A DNA stretch of 64,000 bases. It comes from Apostichopus japonicus (Eukaryota > Echinodermata > Holothuroidea > Aspidochirotida > Stichopodidae). Below, piece by piece: positions 48,959 through 60,039 of the stretch. The stretch's first letter is position 1; each line of letters starts with the position of its first letter. The stretch lies in the NCBI RefSeq assembly GCF_037975245.1, contig NC_092567.1:4100214-4164213 (forward strand). The letters are read 5' to 3'. Below the pieces are notes generated by a model. It was not told the DNA's origin. It saw only the letters and a list, made by a program, of their open reading frames with translations, and made no database searches. The position numbers and the translations under genes were made by a program.

Positions 48959-51358
48959 CTGAAGGAAGGTAACATACGATTCAATCAACATTGAAATGAT
49001 TAAGAGCTATATCGATTATTTATACAATTATAACCTACTGTACTGTGGCCAGTAACTTTCCTGAAGGTATCACTTATCCATCTTAATACTAGCATAAATC
49101 CACTCCTCGCATTATTACGATTAGGCTTAAGTTTGTTTATTGAAATCTAACATTAATATTAACAGAAACAACATTTTTCTTCACCATTTTTACTATGGGT
49201 TGATCCAACTTCTTTATCTAACATAGAACACAATGTATAAAAAAGACAGTTACACTACAGTGAATAAATGCATGAAACATAAAATGGGCAAAATGACTGA
49301 TATATGAATGATAACCAGGATGAAATATGGACTGTTAGACTAGGAATGTAGTGAGAAAATTTCTTCATATGAATTAGTTATGTTAAACGTCCTGTTGTTA
49401 TTGTGTCAAACCACACACCTTATGAATTATAGATATATTGTCACTACAGAGTGATATGTAATCTTTAAATCATCTTGTGTTATGTGTGCCACTAGCTGGA
49501 GCACTCCTTGGAAAAATAATTCATTATGATATGATTATCTTATGTGTACATTTAGCATGAAAGTAATAGTACACTGTGAAGACCAGTATGGTAACTAGGA
49601 TTAAAAGTTTAACAGCGTTTGAGTCTGCTCAGAAAAACGTGCGTCCCTGTAGTCCTCCATGAAAAATGCAATGTAAAATACCTCTACAGGAACACATAAT
49701 ATTGAGCTATAATGACCCCTTAAAGCACATTGGCTTGTGCACAAAAAAAAGCCATAGATAGTGATAGGTCTATGCCATGCACAAAAAATCATCAAATGAT
49801 AAACCTGTAACTATTATACACTCAACAAAATGACTTTCAAAGTTCCACAGCGGGAAATTTTACCGTAGACTAGTTACCATATATGCTTTCCTAGATCACA
49901 CAATTCATACTACTGCATGGTAAACAACTTCCTTACAAAGCGTGTGTGAAATGTTATAGGCTATGCATATGCTGTGAATGTTGGAAATTCATGTTGAGTT
50001 ATAGGAGTGCTTAGAGAGAACATGTAAAAGTAAAAACACTGCACGTTTTATTGAGCCCCTTAAATTTTGTAGAAAATATAAATAGATCTCGACGACAAAA
50101 GAGCAAATCCCTAAAGGCCTATAACTACTTGCTCACAACTTTTATGAAGCCCTGTCGTAAGTTACCATTAACAGTTAACCAATGCAATGTTATTCATACT
50201 GTAAGTTTTATTTAAAATTGAACAAAGTTTTCCCTTTCCTCAACCACCATTGGCAAGTTGGCCCAACCCCGGCCAGTTCCGACCGATTGCCCCTTACAGT
50301 ATGTAAATAACTCTTCACACAAAGTCCAATAAAAACTCAAGCTTCAATAGCTACTTTTGAGGATACATGAATGTTGCACAAGAAAAATAAATCAGTGGGG
50401 CACATGGTCAAAGACAGTGCGAAAACCTTTGCAACAAAGAAAGTACTGCGGTATGAATGTACATATTACTTGAGCAACTCTCAATGCGGAGAGAACAAAC
50501 GTACTGTGAGTTGAAAATAATTTTTTAGTATCTGAGATGTCAGCTTCCTACAAAATTCCTCATTTTTTGATCAAAACAATGACTCAAATATTACGTGATA
50601 TCGTACAAAAAATTCAACCAAGATTTCATACCATGACTGTCAACAGGGCCTAATGTTATGATATTTGAGTGCACACATAAGATAGCTTATAGCACAAACA
50701 CTCTACACGGGAAAGTAATGTACATGTTGTTAATTTACATAATTTTGTTCATTGAGCACTAGACACATGAATGTTTCCAGACAATGGGTAGGAACTATTA
50801 GCCAATCAGATCATGGGAAGTTTGGAAAAAAAATCATGACTATTGTTTGCATGTAAATCTCTGTAATGTAAATGTTGTTATAACAAGGTACCGAGTTATA
50901 ACTCCGTACCTTGTGGTTGATTGCTATGATTTATTTGATTTAAGACAAATTCAATCATCTGAATGATTGGAAGAAATTTGGGTTATCCTGAGGTTTGGAA
51001 AATAATGTTCATTCAAAAGATATTCATTCAAAAATTTGTTTTGTTATGTTTTGCATATAGGCCTAGTTGTGAGTGTGTGTACTTAGGGTTTCCATCCGTG
51101 GGACGCAATGCGAAGTGTTTGCGTCCATCTCTGGAACTTTGCGTTCCGGATGCAAAATCCTTTATTCGTAATGTTTTGTTGAAGACAATGAATCAAATTT
51201 TCAAATAATTTGACTGCAAAATGCAAAATGATACTATCGTATCTTCATAAAACACTTAATAACATAATGGGGATGACATATCTAGTACATAATGGGGATG
51301 ATGTATTTTGACATACCTAGTCCATCATAGGGATTTTGATATTAGACTACCGACTTAC
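48959..51358. other. Intron of the receptor gene
   Basis: No exon supported between the first and second modules. It contains a short hairpin at 50884-50913. Confidence 0.55.
50884..50913. repeat. Short hairpin in intron
   Basis: CAAGGTACCGAGTTAT is followed at once by ATAACTCCGTACCTTG, its reverse complement except for one base. Confidence 0.85.
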
Positions 51359-51478
51359 ATCATTGTTAGATGCGTTCTTCAGTAGCTGCAAAGTACAATT
51401 CTGTTGTAATTTACTATCTTTAGTCCAGATCTGTAACCTCTCTGAACACAGTGACTCAATAATATTGATATTATCAAC
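51359..51478 (-). CDS. Receptor gene exon: C-type repeat exon, first module
   Basis: This 120-nt exon has acceptor TGTTTATTTTCAG and a perfect GTAAGT donor. Only phase 0 to 0 is open, giving 40 residues starting VDNINIIESLCSERLQIWTK and including NCTLQLLKN. The regular L/I spacing (IIESL, RLQIW, LQLL) is leucine-rich-repeat-like. It receives phase 0 from the W-type exon at 51961-52013 and hands phase 0 to the A-type exon at 48750-48958, closing the first module. Confidence 0.75.
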
Positions 51479-51960
51479 CTGAAAATAAACACAAAATGAA
51501 GTAGTGTAAACTTATCTTTCTGTTTTTACTTTTTTTACTATTCTAATTGTAGTATCATTGGTATTACTATAACTTAAAGAAAATCCATTGTTATGAAAAT
51601 AAGTCCAAAACAAATCCAGCAAAACGTCCTTTTCATACTACCACACTTACCACTATGTACAGAAAAGTTCAAAATACTCTCAATAGAAAAGAAACGTCAT
51701 ACAAGGTTTCCTTGAGTATCTTCAGTTGATTAATGATCTGAATTAATTAGTAATCAAAAATGTCCAATGACCAACTCATATTTTAAATATTGTTTCCACA
51801 ATCTAGAACTACACATTATATTCCCTAAGCTATGTCACGATCTCTGTTGTTGTCTAGTGGTTGTCGGCATTTACACTACTGTACTTCCAACTTGTTCTGC
51901 ACTAATGGACACGTACACAATAACAAAAAGCCCTGGCAACTAAAAACAAAAGAATCATAC

Positions 51961-52013
51961 CTCCCAATCACCAGAATGGAGATTCAGGCTGTAACCGTAG
52001 TCTTGCCAGTATA
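51961..52013 (-). CDS. Receptor gene exon: W-type repeat exon, first module
   Basis: A 53-nt exon with acceptor CTTGTCATCATAG and donor GTATGA, phase 1 to 0, encodes YWQDYGYSLNLHSGDWE. The W...LNL..G.W pattern and phases match the exons at 46035-46099 and 28751-28812. It fits exactly between the 77-nt exon (ending in phase 1) and the 120-nt exon (starting in phase 0). Confidence 0.75.
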
Positions 52014-52551
52014 CTATGATGACAAGTATGTAAAAATATGTTAAATTTTAAAAAGACATTTTAGGATTTATGAAGGAGAGGAATTAACTTTTTCACATAA
52101 ATGAAACGGATACCTCTACACTAAAAATGGAACACTTAAGACCTAACTTTGATTTTGGTGTTTTTCATCCAATAAATATGGCTTGACTTAAAACGACACG
52201 ATTTCAGTGTTTAGACTTAAAGTAATGTTCTTAAACAAATATCCTAAGTATAGGTATGATAAGTTAATAACATTGCCATTACAGTAACTTGTACCAAAGG
52301 AATGTGTCGAGCAGGACAAATCAGTTAGGCAGTTAACACTAACTGCTCCTGAAATCAATGTAGTCCTCCTGACAAAGCAATTTATTTTGTCATATTTTCT
52401 ACTTTTGCATCATTCTTGCTTTTACCAAAGGCTTACAATCTGCTTTTTGCACTTCTTATGAAAATGTTACAATATATTATCTCTTATATCAACTCCTTGA
52501 TGACTACATTTAATCAAATAATCAACCAATACTGACAGAATCGATAGTTAC

Positions 52552-52628
52552 TTTTAAGTTTCCTAGATATCATCTCTGACTTGATAGACTCTTGAGAGGG
52601 CGAAAGAGGCAGCAGACATTCACTGAAC
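52552..52628 (-). CDS. Receptor gene exon: 77-nt a-type exon, first module
   Basis: Seventy-seven nt between acceptor TTTCTACTTCAAAG and donor GTAACT; phases 2 to 1. Translation starts FSECLLPLSPSQESIKSEMI and ends SRKLK. The exon at 48158-48234 has the same length, phases and F..CLLP/SRK.K landmarks, which supports both calls although each is short. The incoming phase 2 is supplied by the exon at 53373-53590. Confidence 0.72.
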
Positions 52629-53372
52629 CTTTGAAGTAGAAAGGAAGAAACAAACCAACATGAGAGAAAGATAGCAAAACAGCCTTGATGAAGCCAATTC
52701 CATATATGATTAGGAAGTGCTTCAAAATGATTGGAAACGAAACACCTTACTGTGGACATCATTTTGCTGTTTAATATGAGCAAATGAGCCCATAACTGCA
52801 GGAAGGTAATAGTGTAATGTACAGTATGTTTAGGCTCGTCCTTAGGTCGTGCTAGGAGTCCATGAAAGGAATTGGTGTGCAGACTATCAGATAGATTGTA
52901 AAATAAACTTGTTTATAATACAATTCCACACAGTACGTTGTCCTACGTTTCTAAGAGTGGGGGATTATCTCATACTACCACATTACTGATTAAATCCTAA
53001 AAAAATTCATGAAGAAATGTGTTGGGTTCAATTACACCTTGGCCTCTTTGATGATACTTATCATATCATGTAAGAGATTTTCCCAATGATATATGAAAAA
53101 AATTCTTACAGTCCCTTCCAAATTCACAACTGTCATTGTTTCTTTTTGTTATAATTAATACCGTGATGGCTAGTCATACCAACATAAACAACTCATGATT
53201 GTAACACTAAAATTTCCGATTACAATGCATTTCTTGATGATACATCATTAACAAGTTTTGTCAGAGCTCTGTGTTTATCTTTATTACTTTGGTAAATCAG
53301 TTATTTTAAATGTAACAAGATAGAATACTTGTAGGTACATAGTATGATAACAAAACATGAGATTCAACTTAC

Positions 53373-53590
53373 GACAGCTCCTTAACAGACTGACAACGAA
53401 GCCCAAAACAGAAGATGTTTGTTAACTGTATCTCTGATATTGTACATGGTTCATTTCCCTCCTTCTCAGTCTCTATGTGTATCTTTTCTACTGTCACTAA
53501 AGGACAGAGAGAGAGGCCAGATTGGAGTAAAATAGTGTATCCATCACACTCCTTGAAGGCCATGGTCAGGTGTAGGCAGGCTATGGTAAT
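53373..53590 (-). CDS. Receptor gene exon: A-type repeat exon, first module
   Basis: The 218-nt exon has acceptor CATTTCTCTAACAG and a GTAAGT donor, phases 0 to 2. It joins the NACHT exon in frame, so ...LEFASATQ continues into ITIACLHLTMAFKECDGYTI. A central VTVEKIHIETEKEG and a C-terminal CQSVKEL complete the repeat. The same exon type recurs at 48750-48958. In NLR proteins this position, right after the NACHT-associated helices, is where ligand- or inhibitor-binding repeats usually begin; that role is inferred here. Confidence 0.8.
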
Positions 53591-53689
53591 CTGTTAGAGA
53601 AATGGACAAGGTTAATGTATTGTAGTTATCATCTAGTTAAAGAATCATGCTACATTATGAACGGATGGAGGGTTTTATGTAATTGAGTT

Positions 53690-53985
53690 AGACCAGTGTT
53701 TCAATGAAGTGTTTTGAGAAACTTCTTCGTAGCGAAATATTGAAGTGTAGTCCATCACTGGACAAATACCGATTCGCATATCGCAGTGGTAGATCGGGTG
53801 GGGATGCCCGCCTGCTTCTGGACACTATTCTACGTCAACATGTGGACACTCCTAGTAATTATGCAAGGACTTGTTTTATGGACTTCAGTTCTGCATTTAA
53901 CACCATTTGCTGTTATGAAGACCTCACAACTAAAACTCAAATTATTCAAATATTTTCAAGGTTTGGATTGTCTATGTCATAGTGT
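53690..53985 (+). pseudogene. Non-LTR retrotransposon reverse-transcriptase fragment
   Basis: The plus-strand frame contains MKCFEKLL, then AYRSGRSGGDARLLLDTI and CFMDFSSAFNTI, the conserved reverse-transcriptase blocks seen in CR1/L2-type LINEs (FAYR..RS..DA...LLD.I ... DFSSAFNTI). Only about 90 codons remain, 5' and 3' truncated, with frames lost after about 53980. It lies in the intron between the NACHT exon and the first repeat exon, antisense to the receptor gene, and is a dead insertion. Confidence 0.88.
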
Positions 53986-54441
53986 GTTCATTTATTACTG
54001 GCAGTATGGCCACATGAAAGCAATAAATCAAGTGACACTATTGGTAACGACATTGACACTAAGTGTTGTTAGCATTTGAAATTGTTTACGTTCGTATGGT
54101 CATTAAGTCATTATTTTGGGGTTCAACCTCTGAAGATATGTATACAGTTGGGAATCTGATCTCATGAATCGATTGCTATTATACAGTATAACTTTCAAGA
54201 AATGCAGTGCAAACTGGAAAAATCAAAACAGGACTTGGCAGAAAAATAAACCAAGCACTTAAATACATGAGAGGGCAAAGGTCCGAATCCCGGTGGAGGC
54301 TGGAAGTTTTGCACTGTTTTTTGTAGGTATAAGAACACACTGATTATAATTATATTGTACAATAACAGTACAAGACCGTGACCACATGACCACAAACCTG
54401 AGGAAATATGTCTTGATTGCAGTGAAAGAAAATTACTTCAC

Positions 54442-55925
54442 CTGTGTTGCACTCGCGAATTCCAAAACTTGTAAAGTTGATCTCTGATGTAGTTGACTGT
54501 CATCGCCATGCACGTGGACCACTTTAGAAGCCAACTTTGTGATTGCATCAACAATATTCTCACTTTTATAGTCTTGTTCCAGCATACACATCATAGCAAA
54601 CTTTTTATGTTTAAGGTTGTTTTGCAGATAATTTACAATTTTACCTGAAGCAGTCTTATTAAGACCACAGGCAAATCTGTAAACATAGTGAAGTTCAAAA
54701 GGATCCAAAAAACGGAGCAGTTCAGCTACACTCTGGCTCTCTGTTGTGGCAGAGGTTAAAGATTCTTGAGATAGATAATCAGCAATGTAGTGGGCAGCAT
54801 ACCACTCACAGAACAATTTGTGGAAGAATCTGACTTCCTTTTTGTAGAGAAATTGATCACCAGTCAGTATTTCTTCCTCAAAAAATATTCCAGTTTTAAG
54901 ATACTGCTCATAAAAGTCATGCCCAAGTCGTTTTCTCAGGGAAGTACTATCCCACACAATCAGTTGGTTTCTACCGCTCAATGCCTCAAAAGCAACCTTG
55001 TTCAACTCATCCTGTTTTAAGTCAAAACATACCTTTTCAATTGGTTTGTTCATCAAATGACTATGTAAGCAAGCTATCACATTACGAAAGAAGCTAGTAA
55101 TGGATTTGAATGTCTTCAAGTCTTTGTTCTCGTGGCTCATGTGAGCAAACAAAACAAACAACAAACGAACTTGACACAAGTCACCAAGTAGAGGGTTTCG
55201 TTGGAGTTTAAGTATTATTTCCCTGGCAGCTTGTTCGTCACCGTGTACAACTGCTTTCCGAATATATTGATCTCGGATGTCCTCGTTGAAACCTGTTAAA
55301 CGTATTCGATCACTACGCAGTGCAAATTCTTTCGGTAAGTAGAAAGGCCTGGTAGTCAGAATGACGTCTATATCCTGCAACATTTCTCTCCGAAGGATAA
55401 GAGAAATATCAGTCTCTTGATCGTCTTTATCAGGGTATTCGTCAAATCCATCCAAAATAACCAATACACCTGAACAATTCTTTATGATTGATTCCACTAT
55501 AACCTCACTCAGATCTGAGTCTCTGGGTAATATAAAACGCCGTATTGCTTTGTATATTGACTTCACCCCTCTCAGTTGTCTTAGCCGCAGGTAAATAAGT
55601 ACCGGTACGTTACTTAAAGGGGATTTTGGAACTCTTCGGCACCAATCGTATGCAAGCTGTAGTGTCAGTGTTGATTTTCCGGATCCAGGTTCGCCCTCTA
55701 TAATTTGCCTACCACAATTCTCAGGTTTGTTTAGTAGTTCATGATGTGACTCTAAAAGTTTCCACATGTTGTTTCCATGTGCTTGTTGAACTAACCGTTC
55801 AATGCCGCTATAAACATATACTTTATCAACACAATACATTCTGTCTCTGATGTAAGGCAATGGTTGTATGGAGTGATAAAGTATCTCATACTTTGCCTTT
55901 AGTTCCTTGATGAATTGTTCCTCCT
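54442..55925 (-). CDS. Receptor gene exon: NACHT NTPase domain (NLR-type)
   Basis: This 1484-nt exon carries the whole ATPase core. The acceptor is TCTGGTTTCCTACAG and the donor is GTGAAG after codons ending ATQ. In the open frame of 506 codons counted from 55959 (the first ~11 codons are intronic), Walker A GEPGSGKST is at 89-97, Walker B VLVILDGFDEYP at 165-176 and the sensor-1 strand VILTTRP at 199-205. A FFHKLFCEWYAAHYIADYL segment at 378-396 is typical of the winged-helix/superhelical region of NLRs. The stretch before Walker A (YCVDKVYVYSGIERL) matches the linker seen ahead of many animal NACHT domains. All catalytic motifs look intact. NACHT proteins bind ATP, oligomerise and signal in innate immunity. 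Here the exon is entered in phase 1 from 56561-56594 and left in phase 0 into 53373-53590. No stop or frameshift was seen in it. Confidence 0.95.
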
Positions 55926-56560
55926 CTGTAGGAAACCAGAAAAGTGTGATTAGTGACAATCTTATTTTATATCAGGAACAAATTCAATAATGAAAATGGT
56001 CAGATGAAAGTATTTTTTTTTTAATTGGAATGTCATTATTGGTAGCTGCTCAACCAAATTTTGTTGTAGAAAATGTCTTGATATGTTAATTGAATTGCTT
56101 AACTTTAGATTCGTTCTCAAACTAAATGGTTATTTGAACAGCTGCTTTAATTGCAAAGAGACAATCGATTCCAACATTTGGCAAAGATGTGTAAAAAAAA
56201 AAAATTCTTGGCTCAGACCATTTGAGAGTCATCATTGGGTCATAACTGTTATCTGAAGTGGGGCGCATTCTGATGTATTCAGAATGTTCATATCTTATTT
56301 TCATAAACCACAAAAGGAACCGTGAAATTATTGTGTCATTTATATATCCCCATTTGGTTAACTGCAACATGAATTTGATATGACAACAATAAAGTCTCTG
56401 GAATCAGTTACATTATTATACATTATCATTTGTAGAGGATATGTATGTTGAAATTTATTTTAATTTATGCGTGGTATTTAACAGTATCTTAAAGCAATTG
56501 AAGGTATTGTTTGCAGCATTCACTGCACTCAGCTTGCAATAACTTGTACATCAGACTTAC
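55926..56560. other. Intron of the receptor gene
   Basis: Between the second juxtamembrane exon and the NACHT exon. No further exon is needed, because phases already match. Confidence 0.7.
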
Positions 56561-56594
56561 CAGGTGTGCGGTGAGTCTTAGTCTTGGGCAACAT
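56561..56594 (-). CDS. Receptor gene exon: second juxtamembrane microexon
   Basis: A 34-nt exon with acceptor CTCTCTCTTGTTTAG and a perfect GTAAGT donor. It reads MLPKTKTHRTP plus one base, which joins with AG of the NACHT exon to make Glu (..RTP-EEEQFIKEL). It is basic and short, a flexible linker. The ATG at its start is in frame, so translation from here would give a soluble NACHT protein without the membrane segment; I have no evidence that this happens. Confidence 0.8.
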
Positions 56595-56789
56595 CTAAAC
56601 AAGAGAGAGGTAATGATACTTTCAAACATATTATCAATAAAATTATCAATTTGAAGTCACTATTTGCAAATAATTTGACTATGGAACTAACATTTTCTAT
56701 TAAATAGGATACAAGTTAACATAATGTGTTTGATGTTGCTAAGTAACCGTAGGTTGTACCTTATTCTTATATAAATGAACTCAGAGTCT

Positions 56790-57150
56790 ACATGGCAGTC
56801 AAGCTTGCCTATAGAAAAACTGTCCTCATCTAATTCACTCAAGCATAATAATTTGTTACTTGATAGCATAAACTACCCCAAATACTGTCATTAGGATTCA
56901 TCCTTGAGTTGACCAGTCACCTGTATGATTGCAAACACAAGTGCTCTAATGGCCAGTACTACTTTCCTGTGTGTGAAGACAAGTTTGGCTTGACCACTGA
57001 AAAAATACACTGTTTCTTTTAATCATGAATTTGTGCAGAGGAGAGTTCAGTATGGTTTGCATTACCAACTCAGGTAGATATTTAATCTTCCCTGTTTTTG
57101 GCTAAGAACAGGGGGAATGGGGTGGTAATTGCTGCAGGGAAGATCGTAAT
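56790..57150. repeat. Duplicated intron-type segment, copy 2
   Basis: This matches 44050-44430 (see there), in the same orientation, and lies in the intron between the two juxtamembrane exons. Confidence 0.85.
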
Positions 57151-57765
57151 GTACATGTTATTCTCAACACAAAACTGGTAGAGAAAGGATTTCCTGACAG
57201 TTGCGTGTATTAACTTATATCTATTACAACATGAAACTATCCATTGGAAGGAATGTTATTTCAAATGAGTATAATGTTAACTTGTTGTTGTAACATATTA
57301 TGTGTATAGTTTAATTCAGTTGTTCACTTCCGGCATCAAAAATGCTCAATAAATGGAGGTAGTGCAAGTTAAAATATAGTATATTTTGTTTAATCATGTG
57401 TAATCTCTGAGTTTCCCACATGTTTGGTGATCATCAGACAAGTGACACGTTTGTAACCATTTTCTATGGTACAGTATGTAACGTGACTGATTATAGTAAT
57501 AGATTACGAAATCTCAGCGCGTGTTTCTTTACCTAAGTTTATCTATGTGTTATATTCTTTGCATGTAACAACAAGATTGAAGGCTCGTCGTTACTAACAT
57601 ACAACCATCCAAGCTGCATTTGTTTCTATACCACCACCAGTCATCAGTAGGGAATATTTAAGTTCCCCCGGAATCTTAGCCTGAATTAGCGTTACAGTAT
57701 GTTTAACAGCTTTATATATTTGTTTCCTTTGATCTTATTTATATTTTCAGATATAACGGTCTTAC

Positions 57766-57812
57766 CTCTTCTTCTTCCACAATTTTCCTCTGACTCCTTC
57801 GGAAGTTTAACA
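57766..57812 (-). CDS. Receptor gene exon: first juxtamembrane exon
   Basis: A 47-nt exon with acceptor AATTATTCCTGCAG and a GTAAGA donor, phases 1 to 0. It encodes LNFRRSQRKIVEEEE after completing a Val codon with the last G of the transmembrane exon. The RR..RK cluster directly after the membrane segment is a stop-transfer signal and places the NACHT side in the cytoplasm by the positive-inside rule. Confidence 0.82.
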
Positions 57813-58299
57813 CTGCAGGAATAATTTATGTAAGGTAAATTAACCAGAATGCAAAGATGCACCGTGGTTTTGATGATGTAACATCAGCAGTTTTCTTCAT
57901 GAATCTGACATCATGTACAGTGAGGGTGTACAACACACTTGAACTTACAGTAGTAATACAGTGAAAAGCAGTGTGATGTGGAGAAAAAAAAAGTCACAAT
58001 GACAGAGGCTGTCCTGACATTACCATTCACCTCAACAACAGGCATCTTATACTAAATGTGATAAATACATCAAGATACTAAATACAACATCTGTCCTTGT
58101 TGAAATATTGTGTAAAACATGGGTCTCACAGATTGACACCTGGTGAACTCAAACGACCACTGACCTCCGCCCAATGTTGTACAATTACATACCAAATATG
58201 CGATCTGTCCAAGCTTCCCTCATGATATTATGTTAGGAAGGTGTGTTAGTGTAGAGAGACAGGTAAGAGGGGAGTGAAGTAAATGTTTGGCATTTGTTG

Positions 58300-59130
58300 T
58301 CTTCATATGACCTTAGGGCTCCACTAAAAACAATAAGAGGCTCCTTAACTTGTCCAAGGTTCCCTTCTTGCAAGATCATGTTTACAAAGCTTTCACGATT
58401 TGACCTGTTGTCCCCAAGTGAACCTTGAACTCCACCATATCAATGGGCTTCTTTGACTCAATGCTATACACCTTCATACCAAGTATGAAATCTGCCAAAG
58501 CTTCTAACGTTGAGATATCATGTTTACAAGGTTTTCATAATTTGACCTCTGATGACCCCAAATGACCTTCCACTTCCCCGAAAAAAATGGGCTTCTTTTA
58601 ATCAATAAGGTACTTCTACACATTAAATATGAGGTCTGTTCATGCTTTCCTTCTTGACATATCGTGTTTCAAAGGTTTTCACAATTTGACCCTTAGTGAC
58701 CCCAAATGACCTTTGACCTCCACCAAAAACAATAGGCTTCTTTGACTTAATCGGTACTTCAACAAATCAAATATGAGGTATGCCCATGCTTCCCATCTTG
58801 AGATATCGTGTTTACAAGGTTTTCACAATTTGATCCTTGGTGACCTCAAATGGCTTTTGACCCCCACCAAACACAATAGGATTCTTGTACTCAATGTGAA
58901 TTTAACCTCACCAAATATGAAGTTGGTCCGACCTTCCTTTCTTGAAATATTGTGTTTACCAGGTTTTTACAATTTGACTCCTCATGACCCCAAATGACCC
59001 TTGACCTTCACCAAAAACAATAGGCTTCTTGTACTCAATGTGGTACGTCTACACATTATATGATATTGGTCCGAACTACCCTTCTTGAGATATCATGTTT
59101 ACAAGCTGGGCATCACAAAGGCGCACATAC
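58300..59130 (+). repeat. ~143-bp tandem array in intron
   Basis: The phrase GAGATATCRTGTTTACAAGG and neighbours start near 58370, 58512, 58656, 58800, 58944 and 59087, a 142-144 bp period. Units contain TTTGACCTYTGGTGACCCCA and CACCAAAAACAATAGGCTTC. The array ends with CAAGCTGGGCATCACAAAGG and CACATACACAC, like the tails of the Helitron-like elements at 14.9, 34.2 and 37.0 kb, so it is probably the 3' part of another family member without the final hairpin. Confidence 0.85.
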
Positions 59131-59320
59131 ACACAAATGCAACGATTACTATTATCATCAAAATAAAAAAAACAAAACAAAAATACTGTAGTTACTATAC
59201 TTTTCTGTTAGTCAATATAAGGATAATGTAGATGCAATGAATACAAATAGAATACAAGAAAATAGCTAACAAACTTTGCTATATTTCATTGAAGTTATTG
59301 TGCTAGATGCACCATGGTAC

Positions 59321-59416
59321 CTTTCATACAGTCGACCAAAACCACCAGAATTAGAAGTACTACAATTATGGTTGTAACCACAGCAACTGTCGATGAACCC
59401 GAAGTCCCCTTGTTGT
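59321..59416 (-). CDS. Receptor gene exon: transmembrane segment
   Basis: A 96-nt exon with acceptor TTTTCCTATTTACAG and donor GTACCA, phases 1 to 1. It encodes TSGSSTVAVVTTIIVVLLIL followed by VVLVDCMK: a Ser/Thr stalk, then about 21 uninterrupted hydrophobic residues, then a Cys and a basic residue. The phase 1-1 exon is the kind that shuffles with Ig-domain exons. A different open frame across the same bases exists but has no recognisable features and breaks the phase chain. It links downstream in frame to 57766-57812 and faces the Ig-like relic upstream. Confidence 0.85.
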
Positions 59417-60039
59417 CTGTAAATAGGAAAAACACATGTTAAATGGCAATTTGAAATTAAGCATTTGAAAATATTAAGTGAGGATCTGAAAGGGTTAACA
59501 TTATCACAAAGACAGAACAATTATTCAATAAAATCAACTGCACTTTCCAAGTGGTAATGAAGATTAGGCACCAATTTCAGATAGATTAAGACTATACATA
59601 TCAGTATTCATCAGTGTGTGAGAAAAGACTAGCCTTTTGGCGATATAAAGAAGCAGATAACAATAAAGTTGTTCTGATGGAGCTTAAAGTCAGATTTAGA
59701 AACCGTAAGTCGGATCGAAGAAGAAGTCGTTCGAGATGCAAACTAGCCATTCATTTAGAAGCAGAATTCTATCAGACATAAAATTCACTGAACATACGGG
59801 CTGTATTCTAACTACACGAGCAGGCTACTGGATCTCACAATTGCAAAATCATTCACCTCTTAGAACTAGATAAAAGAGAATATTTAGATCAATTCTAATG
59901 TAATTTCAGGTCAATAAACCCTGGCTATTTGATTTCTCTGAATCCGAACATCCTTTTAAAATATAAACATATCGCACATAGTTTAGTTTAAACCCCATAA
60001 CAAAGCATCCATAGCAAACAAACACCTACTGTACCATGT

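Noticed and set aside
59266-59520. An 84-codon Cys-rich ORF overlapping the transmembrane exon
   Set aside because: It uses a different frame and reads through an apparent intron; the hydrophobic frame fits the acceptor, donor and phase chain instead.
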